Source of the DNA: Rickettsia typhi | GTDB taxonomy: Bacteria; Pseudomonadota; Alphaproteobacteria; Rickettsiales; Deianiraeaceae | Length of the DNA: 64,000 bases | NCBI GenBank assembly: GCA_945889175.1 | Contig: CAMDBF010000001.1 | Span: forward strand, 1 to 64,000 | Reading direction: 5' to 3' | Part shown: one piece after another, positions 28,720 through 38,846 of the stretch | Position numbering within the stretch: position 1 is the stretch's first letter | How the letters are laid out: every line of letters begins with the position of its first letter | Notes under the pieces: model-generated | What the model saw: the letters and a program-made list of their open reading frames with translations, nothing else | What the model was told of the DNA's origin: nothing | Databases searched by the model: none | Translations under genes and position numbers: made by a program

Positions 28720-30198
28720 GTGTCAATAAAAAATCCTAGAGTTGCAATAGTTGGTAGAGCTAATGTTGGCAAGTCAACCCTTTTTAATAAACTTGCTGGG
28801 GGCAAGTTTGCTATAGTAAAGGATCAGCCTGGTATTACAAGGGACACTAAAGAAATTGAGTGCGAGCTTGGTGGTGTTGTCTTTACATTGATAGACACTG
28901 CTGGGCTTGAAAACATTCCAAAAGGCTCTTTGCCTAAGTTTGTCAAATACATTAAGGATAATAGACTTTTAAATTTTGAAAGTAAAATGTATGAGCAAAT
29001 GATTGAAAAAAGTATTAAGGCTATAGAGAGTGCTGATTTATGCTTTTTTATGATTGATGGAAGAGTTGGTTTAAGCGATGACGATTTACACTTTTGCAGA
29101 ATAGCTAAAAGACTTTGTAAAACAGTTGTACCTTTAATAAACAAAACAGAGAGCGATAAAAGACTTAATATAAACGATGCAGAGCTTTACAAGCTAGGTC
29201 TTGGCAAGGCAGTGTATATATCCGCTGAGCATGCAATTGGCTTTGGCGACATATACACAAGCATACATGCGGCATATAACTCTCTTAATCCACTACCAAC
29301 TGAGGATGAGCAATTGGTAACGCAAGTTACTGAAGAGATAAAAACTGAAGAAGATGATTTTAATAGAATTCACCTTGCAATAATAGGCAGACCAAATGCT
29401 GGAAAGTCAACCTTAGTAAATAAATTAATAGGCGAGGAGAGAATGATTACGGGGGACAAGGCCGGAATTACAAGGGATGCAGTTTCAGTAAAATTAAATT
29501 ACAAGGACTACGAAATCAAGCTAACCGATACAGCTGGAGTAAGAAGAGCCCTTAGAGTAAGAGCTGGACATTACGGTGACGAAGAGATTGAAAAGTTATC
29601 AATAGACGAGACTCTAAGAACTCTAAGACTTTGCAATGTTGCCGTATTGATAATAGATGTTACCGAGCCCTTTGTTGTTCAAGATTTAGTTTTAGCTTCA
29701 AAAGTATGCAACGAGGGACGAAACCTTGTAATAGCTATGAACAAAGTTGACAAGCTAACTGAAGAGCAGCTTGAAGATGTAAAGTACAAACTTACAAATG
29801 CAATATCGGACTTGGTTCCAAATATTTACAATCCTAGCTTTATTTTAACATCTGGCAAGACGGGGCTTGGGGTAAAAAGAATTATTCCACAGGCTATTAA
29901 GCTTTACGAAACATGGAACAAGAGGGTTAAAACTTCTGTTCTTAACGAATGGCTTAAAGCAGCTGAGGCGATACAAAGACCAAAAATGATTAACGGAAGA
30001 CAAACGAGGCTAAAATATATTACTCAAATTAAAACCCGTCCGCCAACATTCAAGCTTCATGTTAATTTGACCGAGGGTATAAACGATTCCTATTTAAGAT
30101 TTTTATCTAAAAGAATCGCAAAAGACTTTGGCATTGAGGGTGTGCCTATAAGAATAGAAATTACAAAAACAAAAAACAAATATGTTGATCAAAAATAG
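28720..30198 (+). CDS. der: Ribosome biogenesis GTPase Der (EngA)
   Basis: Two GTPase domains: GRANVGKSTLFNKL and GRPNAGKSTLVNKL; C-terminal KH-like domain; GTG start. Confidence 0.95.
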   Translation: MSIKNPRVAIVGRANVGKSTLFNKLAGGKFAIVKDQPGITRDTKEIECELGGVVFTLIDTAGLENIPKGSLPKFVKYIKDNRLLNFESKMYEQMIEKSIKAIESADLCFFMIDGRVGLSDDDLHFCRIAKRLCKTVVPLINKTESDKRLNINDAELYKLGLGKAVYISAEHAIGFGDIYTSIHAAYNSLNPLPTEDEQLVTQVTEEIKTEEDDFNRIHLAIIGRPNAGKSTLVNKLIGEERMITGDKAGITRDAVSVKLNYKDYEIKLTDTAGVRRALRVRAGHYGDEEIEKLSIDETLRTLRLCNVAVLIIDVTEPFVVQDLVLASKVCNEGRNLVIAMNKVDKLTEEQLEDVKYKLTNAISDLVPNIYNPSFILTSGKTGLGVKRIIPQAIKLYETWNKRVKTSVLNEWLKAAEAIQRPKMINGRQTRLKYITQIKTRPPTFKLHVNLTEGINDSYLRFLSKRIAKDFGIEGVPIRIEITKTKNKYVDQK

Positions 30199-30520
30199 AT
30201 GTTTGTAATTTATTCTTTTGAGGTAGTCCTCTCCTACATTAAAAAACCTTTAGCTTAATCAATTCTTATACCATTGTTTATTTTATCTAATGGCATGAAA
30301 GTTACTTAACTCGCCTCTTTTCAATCAGCGAGAACATAGAGTTGTCGTTTTTTCGGGTACGGCTTTACTAACGCAAATATTAATCGATTGACTTAGCTGA
30401 AGCTCTTTGCGAACAAGTATTCAGTATTTAGATAGTAGCTGGCAAAACTTATACCAGTTGTTTTGCCTTGTAATTTTGTAAAATAGCAAAAGCAACGGCA
30501 GTGTATAGGGTTAATTACAA

Positions 30521-32728
30521 TTACACATCAAATTTAACAACACCACTGCTTATGTCGTACATAGCGCCAACTATTGTTACCTCTCCTGCCGCTAGCATTT
30601 CGTGAATTATAGGGCTTTGTTCAACCAAGGCAAGTTTTGTAAGATTAATATTGATGTTTGTAACATTATTTGTAAAGGTCTCGTTTGAGGAGTTTCTGTT
30701 TGAAGTAGTCTGGGTTTCAATATCAATAGCTTTTTGTATCTTTTCCACAACGCCGGTTAAATGACCCATCTTTACACCATCGCAAGCACCTTTAATTGCA
30801 CCACAATTTGTATGGCCTAAAACAACAATTAATTTTGCTCCTGCAACCTTACAGGCAAACTCAATACTGCCAAGTATATCGTTATTAACAATATTACCCG
30901 CTATACGAACACTAAAAACATCACCCAAGCCTAGATCAAAAACAAGTTCTACTGAGGTTCTCGAGTCTATGCAGCTTAAAATTACGGCCATTGGATGCTG
31001 GTCGGAAACAACTTCGTGCATTTGAAGCAAGAGGTCTCTGTTAATTCTTTTATTACTGACAAACCTTTTGTTACCATCTTTAAGAATTGTCAATACATCA
31101 GATGGCTTAAGGTTTTTTTGAATCTCTTTGGTAACAATATCTCTAAATTGGTTAATATCGTGGAATTTAAATGCATGATATCTTTTTTTAAAGCCAACAA
31201 GATTAATTTTAATTTTTTTTAATGGGGCATGTATTGCCTTAAATTCACGCATAAGCTCTATAATGTCGTAGTCAATATACTCAGTTGATCTTGCGTCAAT
31301 AACTAGCTTTGCATTTTCGGGTAGTGAGTATAAAAATATCATAAAAGCATTTTTATTTAAAAAAGATACCTGCTGTGGAAGTTCTATTCTTGTAGTTTGA
31401 TCGATGTGAGTTATTTCGTTATAAAGTTTAAATGGGTTTTGATAGTGACTTTTTAAGATATAATAAAGCCCACATACTAAACCTATACCAACCCCTATAA
31501 TTAAGTCTGTAAATAAAATTGCAAATATTGTACAAATAAATGGTATAAATTGGTTTGCGCCCCTGTTGTACATCTCCCTCAAGACAGGAATTTTAATTAA
31601 CTTGTAACCAGTTAGTATTAAAATGGCAGCAAGACTTGCAAGTGGAATTTTATTTAGTAAAGCTGGCATCAATGCAACACAAACAAGAAGCAGCAAACCA
31701 TGAATAATAGATGCGACCTTACTTTTAGATCCCGATGTAACATTAACAGAGCTTCTTATTACAACCGATGCTATCGGTAAAGCACCAACAAAACCACATA
31801 AAACATTGCCAATACCTTGAGCCACAAGCTCTCTATTTGGGTCGGTATATCTTTTTTTAGTGTCCAGTTTATCCGAAGATTCAATACTCAATAGCGTCTC
31901 AGTTGACAAAATTGCGAACAAACTTAAAGCTATAATATAAACTCTGTAATCAGCTAAAAATGTAAAAGATGGAGTTGTAATAGCTTGAGTAAAATCCTGA
32001 TAAGATCTTATTATTGGAAGATTGACGAACATGCTTGAATCAATCTTTGTACCCATAACGCCCTCCAATAAATACGCAAAAGGAATACCGATAAGTATAG
32101 CCACTAAAGACGAAGGGATTCTTGCTAACTTTTTACTAACCCTATAAACATACTTGTTCCAAAGTACGATTGATGCGATTGAAACCAAGCCAACTAAAGC
32201 AACAGAAATATTTATCTTGCTAAAAACATGAAAGAGAGCAGAAATCGTGTTTTCGCCATTTGCTTGAAAAAACGAAAAATCACCCTCGTTGTCAGCAACA
32301 TATCCAAAGAGATAAGGAATCTGCTTTAAAATAATAATTATTCCTATGGCCCCAAGCAATCCCCTTATAACGCTTGATGGAATGTAGTTTGCTATTATAC
32401 CAAATCTTGCAAAACCAGTTGCAATTTGCAAAAGCCCAGCTATTAATACAGCTACCAAACATGCTTCATAACTACCCAAGGTTTGGATTGAAGCAATAAA
32501 AACGGCAACAATGCCAGCGGTGGGTCCGCTTACACTAGTGTGCGACTTACTTAAAAAACCAATAACAATGCCACCAATAATACCCGACATTACCCCCGAG
32601 AGCAAAGGAGCACCTGAGGCCAAGGCTATACCAAGACACAAAGGAATTGCAACTAAAAATACAGCAAAGCCAGCCAGAAAATCCTGTAGAAAATAATCCT
32701 TAAAATGATATTGTTTGTTAGTTTCCAT
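30521..32728 (-). CDS. SulP-family anion transporter fused to a C-terminal beta-carbonic anhydrase
   Basis: SulP: GLYSGISGPTA-like SVSGPTAGIVAVF and STAS region; beta-CA: VILSCIDSRTSVELVFDLGLGDVFSVRIAGN and VLGHTNCGAIKGA. Confidence 0.9.
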   Translation of the reverse strand: METNKQYHFKDYFLQDFLAGFAVFLVAIPLCLGIALASGAPLLSGVMSGIIGGIVIGFLSKSHTSVSGPTAGIVAVFIASIQTLGSYEACLVAVLIAGLLQIATGFARFGIIANYIPSSVIRGLLGAIGIIIILKQIPYLFGYVADNEGDFSFFQANGENTISALFHVFSKINISVALVGLVSIASIVLWNKYVYRVSKKLARIPSSLVAILIGIPFAYLLEGVMGTKIDSSMFVNLPIIRSYQDFTQAITTPSFTFLADYRVYIIALSLFAILSTETLLSIESSDKLDTKKRYTDPNRELVAQGIGNVLCGFVGALPIASVVIRSSVNVTSGSKSKVASIIHGLLLLVCVALMPALLNKIPLASLAAILILTGYKLIKIPVLREMYNRGANQFIPFICTIFAILFTDLIIGVGIGLVCGLYYILKSHYQNPFKLYNEITHIDQTTRIELPQQVSFLNKNAFMIFLYSLPENAKLVIDARSTEYIDYDIIELMREFKAIHAPLKKIKINLVGFKKRYHAFKFHDINQFRDIVTKEIQKNLKPSDVLTILKDGNKRFVSNKRINRDLLLQMHEVVSDQHPMAVILSCIDSRTSVELVFDLGLGDVFSVRIAGNIVNNDILGSIEFACKVAGAKLIVVLGHTNCGAIKGACDGVKMGHLTGVVEKIQKAIDIETQTTSNRNSSNETFTNNVTNININLTKLALVEQSPIIHEMLAAGEVTIVGAMYDISSGVVKFDV

Positions 32729-32805
32729 GAATTATTACTCTTTAAAAATATAGATTTATTATTATTTTATTTATACCACTTGCTTTGTCAAGAATATTTC
32801 GCAAG

Positions 32806-33891
32806 CTAAATAATTTTTTGCAAAAAAACCTTGGCATCAAAATTGCTAATGTCAGCCCTGCCCTCGCCGTTACATGTAAAATATATATTTTTTTTATACT
32901 TTTTAGCTATGCTAAAAATTCCACCTCCTTTTGACATTCCATCAAGCTTTGTAACTATTATTCCACTTATTTCAACACAGTTTAAAAATGCCTCAACCTG
33001 CCTTACTGCACCCATTCCACTTGATCCATCAAGTACAAGCAAAGACTCATGTGGTGCGATTGAAATTTGTTTTTTAATTATTCTTTCTATCTTCTTTAAC
33101 TCTTCCATTAAATTAGCATTAGTTTGCTGCCTGCCAGATGTATCAATAATCACAAGATCAAAACTCTCATCTTTTGCTTTTTGCAAGCCCCTAAAGCAAA
33201 CGGCTGCTGGGTCTTCATTTTCTTTGCTTTGATGCTCTATTTGAGCCCCCGCCCTAAGTGCAAGCTCTTTAAGTTGTTCACTTGCAGCAGCCCTAAATGT
33301 ATCGCATGCGATTAACAAAACTTTTTTACCCTCATTTGCATATTTAAAGGCTAACTTACCTATTGTCGTTGTTTTGCCGCTACCATTAACTCCAAAAACA
33401 AGAGTAACATGGGGAGAGGTATGTTTTAAATCAAACCTTGCCTCACAGGGTGTAATTATGGACTCAAGCTCTTTTCTTATAAGATTTATTTGATCTTCCT
33501 TTGGTTTAATATTTTTTACTTTTTTTAAAATATCCTCAACTATCACATAATCAATATCAGCCGCAACAAGAGTCTCTTCAAGATTAGAAATATCTTCAAT
33601 ACTTTCAAGATTAATTATTGGCTTTGGCTTAGCTTTAGGCTCTAAAATTTGTTTTGGCTCCTCTATTTTAACTTCCTTTGCAACATCTTTTTTTGCACTT
33701 TTAATCTCTTCGGTATGCTGAACCTCAAGTTTTTTTAATTGTTCGCGTTTTCTTTTACTTTTAATTTGAGGGTTTGGTTTTTGCTTTAATTTTACAAATT
33801 GAGAATCTTGCTTTTTGCTCCAAAATAAAGACTTAAACAAAGATTTAAAAAACCCTTTAATTAAAAACCAAATAATTTTTAAAACACTCAT
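32806..33891 (-). CDS. ftsY: Signal recognition particle receptor FtsY
   Basis: VFGVNGSGKTTTIGKLA, IACDTFRAAASEQL, VIIDTSGRQQTNANLMEEL. ORF is open to 34107, but Met73 (33891) avoids overlap with xthA. Confidence 0.93.
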   Translation of the reverse strand: MSVLKIIWFLIKGFFKSLFKSLFWSKKQDSQFVKLKQKPNPQIKSKRKREQLKKLEVQHTEEIKSAKKDVAKEVKIEEPKQILEPKAKPKPIINLESIEDISNLEETLVAADIDYVIVEDILKKVKNIKPKEDQINLIRKELESIITPCEARFDLKHTSPHVTLVFGVNGSGKTTTIGKLAFKYANEGKKVLLIACDTFRAAASEQLKELALRAGAQIEHQSKENEDPAAVCFRGLQKAKDESFDLVIIDTSGRQQTNANLMEELKKIERIIKKQISIAPHESLLVLDGSSGMGAVRQVEAFLNCVEISGIIVTKLDGMSKGGGIFSIAKKYKKNIYFTCNGEGRADISNFDAKVFLQKII

Positions 33892-33904
33892 AAAACCATA
33901 ATAA

Positions 33905-34696
33905 TTAAAATTCAAAACCGCATACAACCGGTACATGATCGGATGGTCTTTCGGTTGACCTATAATGATGCAAAATATCAACACTCTTTGCACAGTGCCA
34001 AATATCTTTTGTGCACCAAATATGATCAAGCCTTCTACCATAACCCTTGCCATATGCATCGGGTATTCTGTAACTCCACCAAGTATAACAAGGTAGGCTT
34101 TTGTCAATAAATTCCCTTGTTATATCAACAAAATCACCGCTTTGGACCCATTTGGCCATAATCTCTATTTCGATAGGACTATGAGAAACTACCTTGAGTA
34201 ATCTTTTGTGATCGTGAACATCTTTTTCAAAAGGTGCAATATTAAAGTCGCCAAGTATAATAGTTTTTTGTTTGATTTTACTAAAGTAATCTATCGTCCA
34301 ATCTAAAAATCTAAGCTTTTCATCAAACTTTTGATTAACACTGACATCAGGCAAGTCGCCGCCAGCGGGAATGTAAAAGTTATGCACAGTAATTCCTTCA
34401 ATTTCAAAAGCAATATGCCTTTTACCGCTGTCAACAATGTTAAGCCTTGATGTTTCCTTTATAGGGTATTTACTTAAAACCGCGACCCCTCTTTGTCCAG
34501 TTGCCTCACCACTAAATATTATGTGGTTGTAACCTATATTCTCAACCTCAAAGATTGGAAAGGCAGAGTCTCTCACTTTAGTCTCCTGCAGGCAAACAAC
34601 GTCAACACCGTCATTAAACAACATCTTGATATGTGGAAGTCTGAGATTGATTGAATTGCAGTTGAAGCTCGCAATTTTTAACATTTTTTTAGACAT
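33905..34696 (-). CDS. xthA: Exodeoxyribonuclease III
   Basis: KIASFNCNSINLRLPH, VCLQETKVRD, ILGDFNIAP, RLDHIW, SDHVPVV. Confidence 0.93.
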   Translation of the reverse strand: MSKKMLKIASFNCNSINLRLPHIKMLFNDGVDVVCLQETKVRDSAFPIFEVENIGYNHIIFSGEATGQRGVAVLSKYPIKETSRLNIVDSGKRHIAFEIEGITVHNFYIPAGGDLPDVSVNQKFDEKLRFLDWTIDYFSKIKQKTIILGDFNIAPFEKDVHDHKRLLKVVSHSPIEIEIMAKWVQSGDFVDITREFIDKSLPCYTWWSYRIPDAYGKGYGRRLDHIWCTKDIWHCAKSVDILHHYRSTERPSDHVPVVCGFEF

Positions 34697-34738
34697 TAAT
34701 ATCGTATCTTTTACATTAATGTTTAAACCTGCAATTAC

Positions 34739-37447
34739 TTATATGCAAGAATTAAAATTAAAATTATCATTCTTGTAGCTTGCAATAAAGCCGTAGAGAC
34801 TTTGTTCAAAGTTTATAAATTTTTTAGATGCTTCAATTTCCACCTCGTAGTTGCCATTTATAATTTTGTAGTAATTCAATTTCACATCCTCCTCTTTGCT
34901 TAAGCATTTTAAATCTAGTCCAAAAGATGTTTTGTGCAAAAGAAATTCAAGCAATGGCATTTGCAGCGATTTAGCATACTTTCCGCTTCCCGAAGATGTT
35001 TTGTAATCTATAATTTCAATTGTTTTGTAATCTGTCAAAATTAAATCGGGTATCGCCTGCACACTAACCCCAAGTTCGCTTATATAATATTTTGTTTCAA
35101 GACCCTCGTAGCCTTCCCAGTAAGGCTTATCTTTACTGGCTATTATTCGCCACAACAGCTTATCGTATAAATCATTAAAAATAACTTTTAAGCCGTAAGT
35201 GTGCATGGCATGTAAGTAGTTTTTGCTACCGTAAAAACTTAGCCACTCTTGATTTAAAATGCTATACATGTAGTTTAAAACAGCTTCTCTAGAGTTGGGC
35301 TTATTTGTATTACAATACTCTATAGTTTTTGCAAGCAGGCTGTGTATTATAATGCCAATTTTATTTTTACTGTAGACTTCGTTGATTGTTTCAAGCTCTT
35401 TGAGCTTTAAAATATATTTAATATAAAAATCAAATCTATTACCTACAAGCATATTCACCGAAGTATTTGATAGAGATAGATGCTTATACTTAATGGGTAC
35501 AAAAATGTTGTCAACTGCGGACTCCTGTAAGCCAGAATGAAGCCCTTTAACGTCGCTTGGTAAAATACAACTTGTAAATTCAAAACAATTAGCAAAGGCA
35601 CATACCCCTTTTGGTCTTTGCACTATATCGGCTTGATTGTAGTAAAATGCCGTTACTAGCTTTGCATCAATACTCAAGACATCCTTAAGGGCAGCAAGAG
35701 AGGATGTAATTGCATCCTGAGATGTTGCAAGTCCAAGTGTTTTTTTGATTGAGTCGCTCAGTAAAGGGTTATGCTCCATTTTATCAAAAGAATCTTCAAT
35801 AAAATCCGCAATAATCACTTTGTCAAAACTATGGTATCTAGCCTCTTTTAAGCTTAAAATTAAAATATCGCACTTATCTCGTTTTTGATGCGATGTAATA
35901 AAATTACGATTATCTGCAAGCCAATAAAATAGGCTTGTAAATTCTTCTAAGCTAACATTGTTCAGGCATTTAAGCTCCGTAATGTAAGGCTTGAAGCTTG
36001 CAATTTCAGTCTCGATAAAATTGAAAAATTGCTCAAACTCAACATGATCCTTATTATTAGTTAGCATTTTAAAAGCTTTTAAGCTTTGGGCGAGTATATT
36101 TTCAAATCCACAGCAATTTGCAAGATCTAGCAATGCACTAGTTAAAGATTGATTAAAGGTAAAATTGTCACCAACAATCTTTAAAAACATATTTAGATTT
36201 TTAACTGATTTTAGCCTTGCATCAATCCTGATGACAAGCTCAATATCTTTAATATTTTGTGGTTTAAATGAATCGTCTAAAAGCTCATGTCCAATGAAGC
36301 TAAGAAAATCTTTCGCATTAAAGCTAGACGAGAGGCTTAACATTAAATTGTAAAATTTACAAACCTCAGTGTGAGTAAGCTTACAACCAAAGGAGTTGTA
36401 GACATCTTTGTTAAGCCGCCTTAAATAAAGTTCAAGCTTTAAAGCGGAGTCGCCAGATGGACATAAAATTAAAACCTTGCCACAATTATCGCCGTAGCTT
36501 AAAATTAAATTTGTTATGGCTGTATTTTGCTCGTCTTGATCTCTAGTTTTAACTAAATATTTTGTAACGCAGGTCTTGCTCTGCCCTTTGGTAATCTGCG
36601 ATAATTTTGGACTAAGCAAGTCCACAAAATATCTTGCTTTTGTAAGGCAATTACCATAAAGTGAGAAATCTTTGGTGTCAATGTTTTTAACATCTAAAAC
36701 ATCCTCAAAGGCAAGAGCGATAATTGTTGTAAAATCTTTTGCAAAGGCGGCTTTGGATATTTTGTTAAACATTTCATTTTCGCCATTTTGACCCACGAAG
36801 TACAAAGCTTTATCACCACGATTAACCTTGGAGTTATTAAGTAAGTCAACAAAAATATTGGTAATTCTTTGCCTTCTTTGTGCCTTAGTTTCAAGACCGC
36901 TAGCTGTTAAAAAATTATTAATGTATTTGCCAAGTTTTATAATAAAATCAAGAGAAGACTCAAGTTTTACACTTACCTGACCATATGATAAATCAATTTT
37001 TGCACGATTAATTTGGTGTGAAATGTCAAATTGATTATTTACAATATTAAAAACATCCATCGCAAGATTTGCAAGATTTATAACATCTTTTGGTTTTAGA
37101 TTTAAAGTGAGATTTTGAATGTTTTTATTTTGACTTAAAAAATTGTAAATAATAAATCTTAATTCATTGTCATTTACAAGATTCAAACTTGATTTAGTGA
37201 TATTACTAAGATTAACATTAAATATTTTGGAAAGCTTCAACTCCTCAATCTCACCTACGGAATAGATGTTTGGAGAAATAATTCCTTCCTGTAAAAAAAG
37301 TTTTTTCAATACCAAGCTTATTTGCGAGGTTGTCGATATTATTGTTATGTGCGATAGATTTTTATCACCCAAGGCATCGTACATTATAAGATTTTTAACT
37401 TCTTGCAAAAAATTAGAACCCTTGCAAATATTAACAAACCTTGCCAT
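34739..37447 (-). CDS. addB: Double-strand break repair protein AddB-like
   Basis: 902 aa inactivated-helicase-like protein with C-terminal PD-(D/E)XK nuclease IPDLILTDYKTIEIIDYKTSSGSG. Confidence 0.75.
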   Translation of the reverse strand: MARFVNICKGSNFLQEVKNLIMYDALGDKNLSHITIISTTSQISLVLKKLFLQEGIISPNIYSVGEIEELKLSKIFNVNLSNITKSSLNLVNDNELRFIIYNFLSQNKNIQNLTLNLKPKDVINLANLAMDVFNIVNNQFDISHQINRAKIDLSYGQVSVKLESSLDFIIKLGKYINNFLTASGLETKAQRRQRITNIFVDLLNNSKVNRGDKALYFVGQNGENEMFNKISKAAFAKDFTTIIALAFEDVLDVKNIDTKDFSLYGNCLTKARYFVDLLSPKLSQITKGQSKTCVTKYLVKTRDQDEQNTAITNLILSYGDNCGKVLILCPSGDSALKLELYLRRLNKDVYNSFGCKLTHTEVCKFYNLMLSLSSSFNAKDFLSFIGHELLDDSFKPQNIKDIELVIRIDARLKSVKNLNMFLKIVGDNFTFNQSLTSALLDLANCCGFENILAQSLKAFKMLTNNKDHVEFEQFFNFIETEIASFKPYITELKCLNNVSLEEFTSLFYWLADNRNFITSHQKRDKCDILILSLKEARYHSFDKVIIADFIEDSFDKMEHNPLLSDSIKKTLGLATSQDAITSSLAALKDVLSIDAKLVTAFYYNQADIVQRPKGVCAFANCFEFTSCILPSDVKGLHSGLQESAVDNIFVPIKYKHLSLSNTSVNMLVGNRFDFYIKYILKLKELETINEVYSKNKIGIIIHSLLAKTIEYCNTNKPNSREAVLNYMYSILNQEWLSFYGSKNYLHAMHTYGLKVIFNDLYDKLLWRIIASKDKPYWEGYEGLETKYYISELGVSVQAIPDLILTDYKTIEIIDYKTSSGSGKYAKSLQMPLLEFLLHKTSFGLDLKCLSKEEDVKLNYYKIINGNYEVEIEASKKFINFEQSLYGFIASYKNDNFNFNSCI

Positions 37448-37458
37448 ATTATTTAGTT

Positions 37459-38127
37459 TTAGCAGGTTTTGCCTGTTATCATTGTATTTAAGTCAAAGCA
37501 ATTATTTGCTTTAATTTCAATAGTAAAGTCACCATTTGGTCTAATTTTTAAATTTTCTGGATAAACCTTGAGAGAAGCGATGTAGCTTCTTATAGCATAA
37601 TCATCTGGGGTGTATAAAAGTATAACCTTATCTTTCAAAACTTTTTGCACTGTAATGTTGCCAAGAGTTTTTTTCACATGGGTATATTTTTTGTCGTTAA
37701 TTTTGACAAACCATTTACCACTTTCGCTAAAAAACATAATATATCCAACTTTTATTTGCACCGGCGACGATAGACCTGGACCAGCCTGTAACTTTTCTTT
37801 TAGAAAATAACCGTTAGTAACAAAATCTTGCAAGTATTGGTTAAGAGCAAGATTTTCACTAGAATTAACAATTAAGTGTTTGTTTTTATTTTGTGCAAAG
37901 TTCTGAAGAAACATCTGCCTATTTGCAATCATTTGCTGCTGTGCATTTTGAGAATTGTTTTCACCAGCATTACCTGAGTCAATTAAGGAATTTTGACTGC
38001 CTACATTGTTTTGCATAGTCTGCAAAGCCTGAATTCCATCTTGGCTCACCTGCTGCATACCAACATCCTCAGCAAAAGACTTGCCAACTACGGTAAAGAA
38101 GAGTAAAAAATACAGAACGATTTTCAT
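37459..38127 (-). CDS. Exported PilP/GspC-like protein (tentative)
   Basis: Signal peptide; small beta-rich C-terminal region; last gene of a PilMN-PilO-like trio; mainly positional evidence. Confidence 0.35.
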   Translation of the reverse strand: MKIVLYFLLFFTVVGKSFAEDVGMQQVSQDGIQALQTMQNNVGSQNSLIDSGNAGENNSQNAQQQMIANRQMFLQNFAQNKNKHLIVNSSENLALNQYLQDFVTNGYFLKEKLQAGPGLSSPVQIKVGYIMFFSESGKWFVKINDKKYTHVKKTLGNITVQKVLKDKVILLYTPDDYAIRSYIASLKVYPENLKIRPNGDFTIEIKANNCFDLNTMITGKTC

Positions 38128-38136
38128 AGCTTTAGC

Positions 38137-38844
38137 TTATTTAATAATGTAATACTCCAAGGTAATATTTGCACTAACAACTCCAGTTAAAGATACATGT
38201 CTACTGCCATCCTCAAGCTTTGTTTTTACCAAGCTTATAATATTACCTTGAGTACCTTGTGGTAGTTTAATTTTTTCTATTTGAATACGCCTTGCAAAAA
38301 ACATCATGTCATCACTATTTATAGCATCTAAAAACATAAATACTGAACCCTCAGTTAGGGCGTCGTACTTGACCTCAACTACAATTTTTTCAAAAAAATC
38401 ACCGCTTAATACTTCTTTGGATTCAAGAGTTGGCAATACTGGCATACCAATTGATTGCTGTGAAGCTAGGTTGTTACTTTGAAGCATGCTGTTTGTAAAT
38501 ATGTTTATACTAAGATTTTCAAAGCCAAAGCTATTTGCAACTGAGTTTAAAAACACCTTCATATCATTAGCATTTTTTTTGCTTCTTTGTTTTTTTACCT
38601 CAGGTATAGTTTCCCATATCGAGCTATATTGTTTATACATATTTATTGAGTGTGATATTTTTTGAATATCATTTTTTGCATTTTCAAAAAGTGCAGTTGT
38701 TTCGGTGTATTTCTTTTCAGCCTTTTGTTTTTCATTAGTAACGAACCATACCAAGCCAAAAGACTCTATAATAATAAAGCTAACAAAAAGTAAGTAGGTG
38801 TAAAACCTTGATTTATAATTGTTCACATTCTTTTCCATGCTCAT
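38137..38844 (-). CDS. PilO/GspM-like inner-membrane protein
   Basis: Single N-terminal TM, coiled coil (QKAEKKYTETTALFENAKNDIQKI), then small C-terminal domain. Confidence 0.4.
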   Translation of the reverse strand: MSMEKNVNNYKSRFYTYLLFVSFIIIESFGLVWFVTNEKQKAEKKYTETTALFENAKNDIQKISHSINMYKQYSSIWETIPEVKKQRSKKNANDMKVFLNSVANSFGFENLSINIFTNSMLQSNNLASQQSIGMPVLPTLESKEVLSGDFFEKIVVEVKYDALTEGSVFMFLDAINSDDMMFFARRIQIEKIKLPQGTQGNIISLVKTKLEDGSRHVSLTGVVSANITLEYYIIK

Positions 38845-38846
38845 CT

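Noticed and set aside
33892-34107. N-terminal extension of the FtsY ORF
   Set aside because: Overlaps xthA coding sequence in another frame; Met at 33891 is a better start
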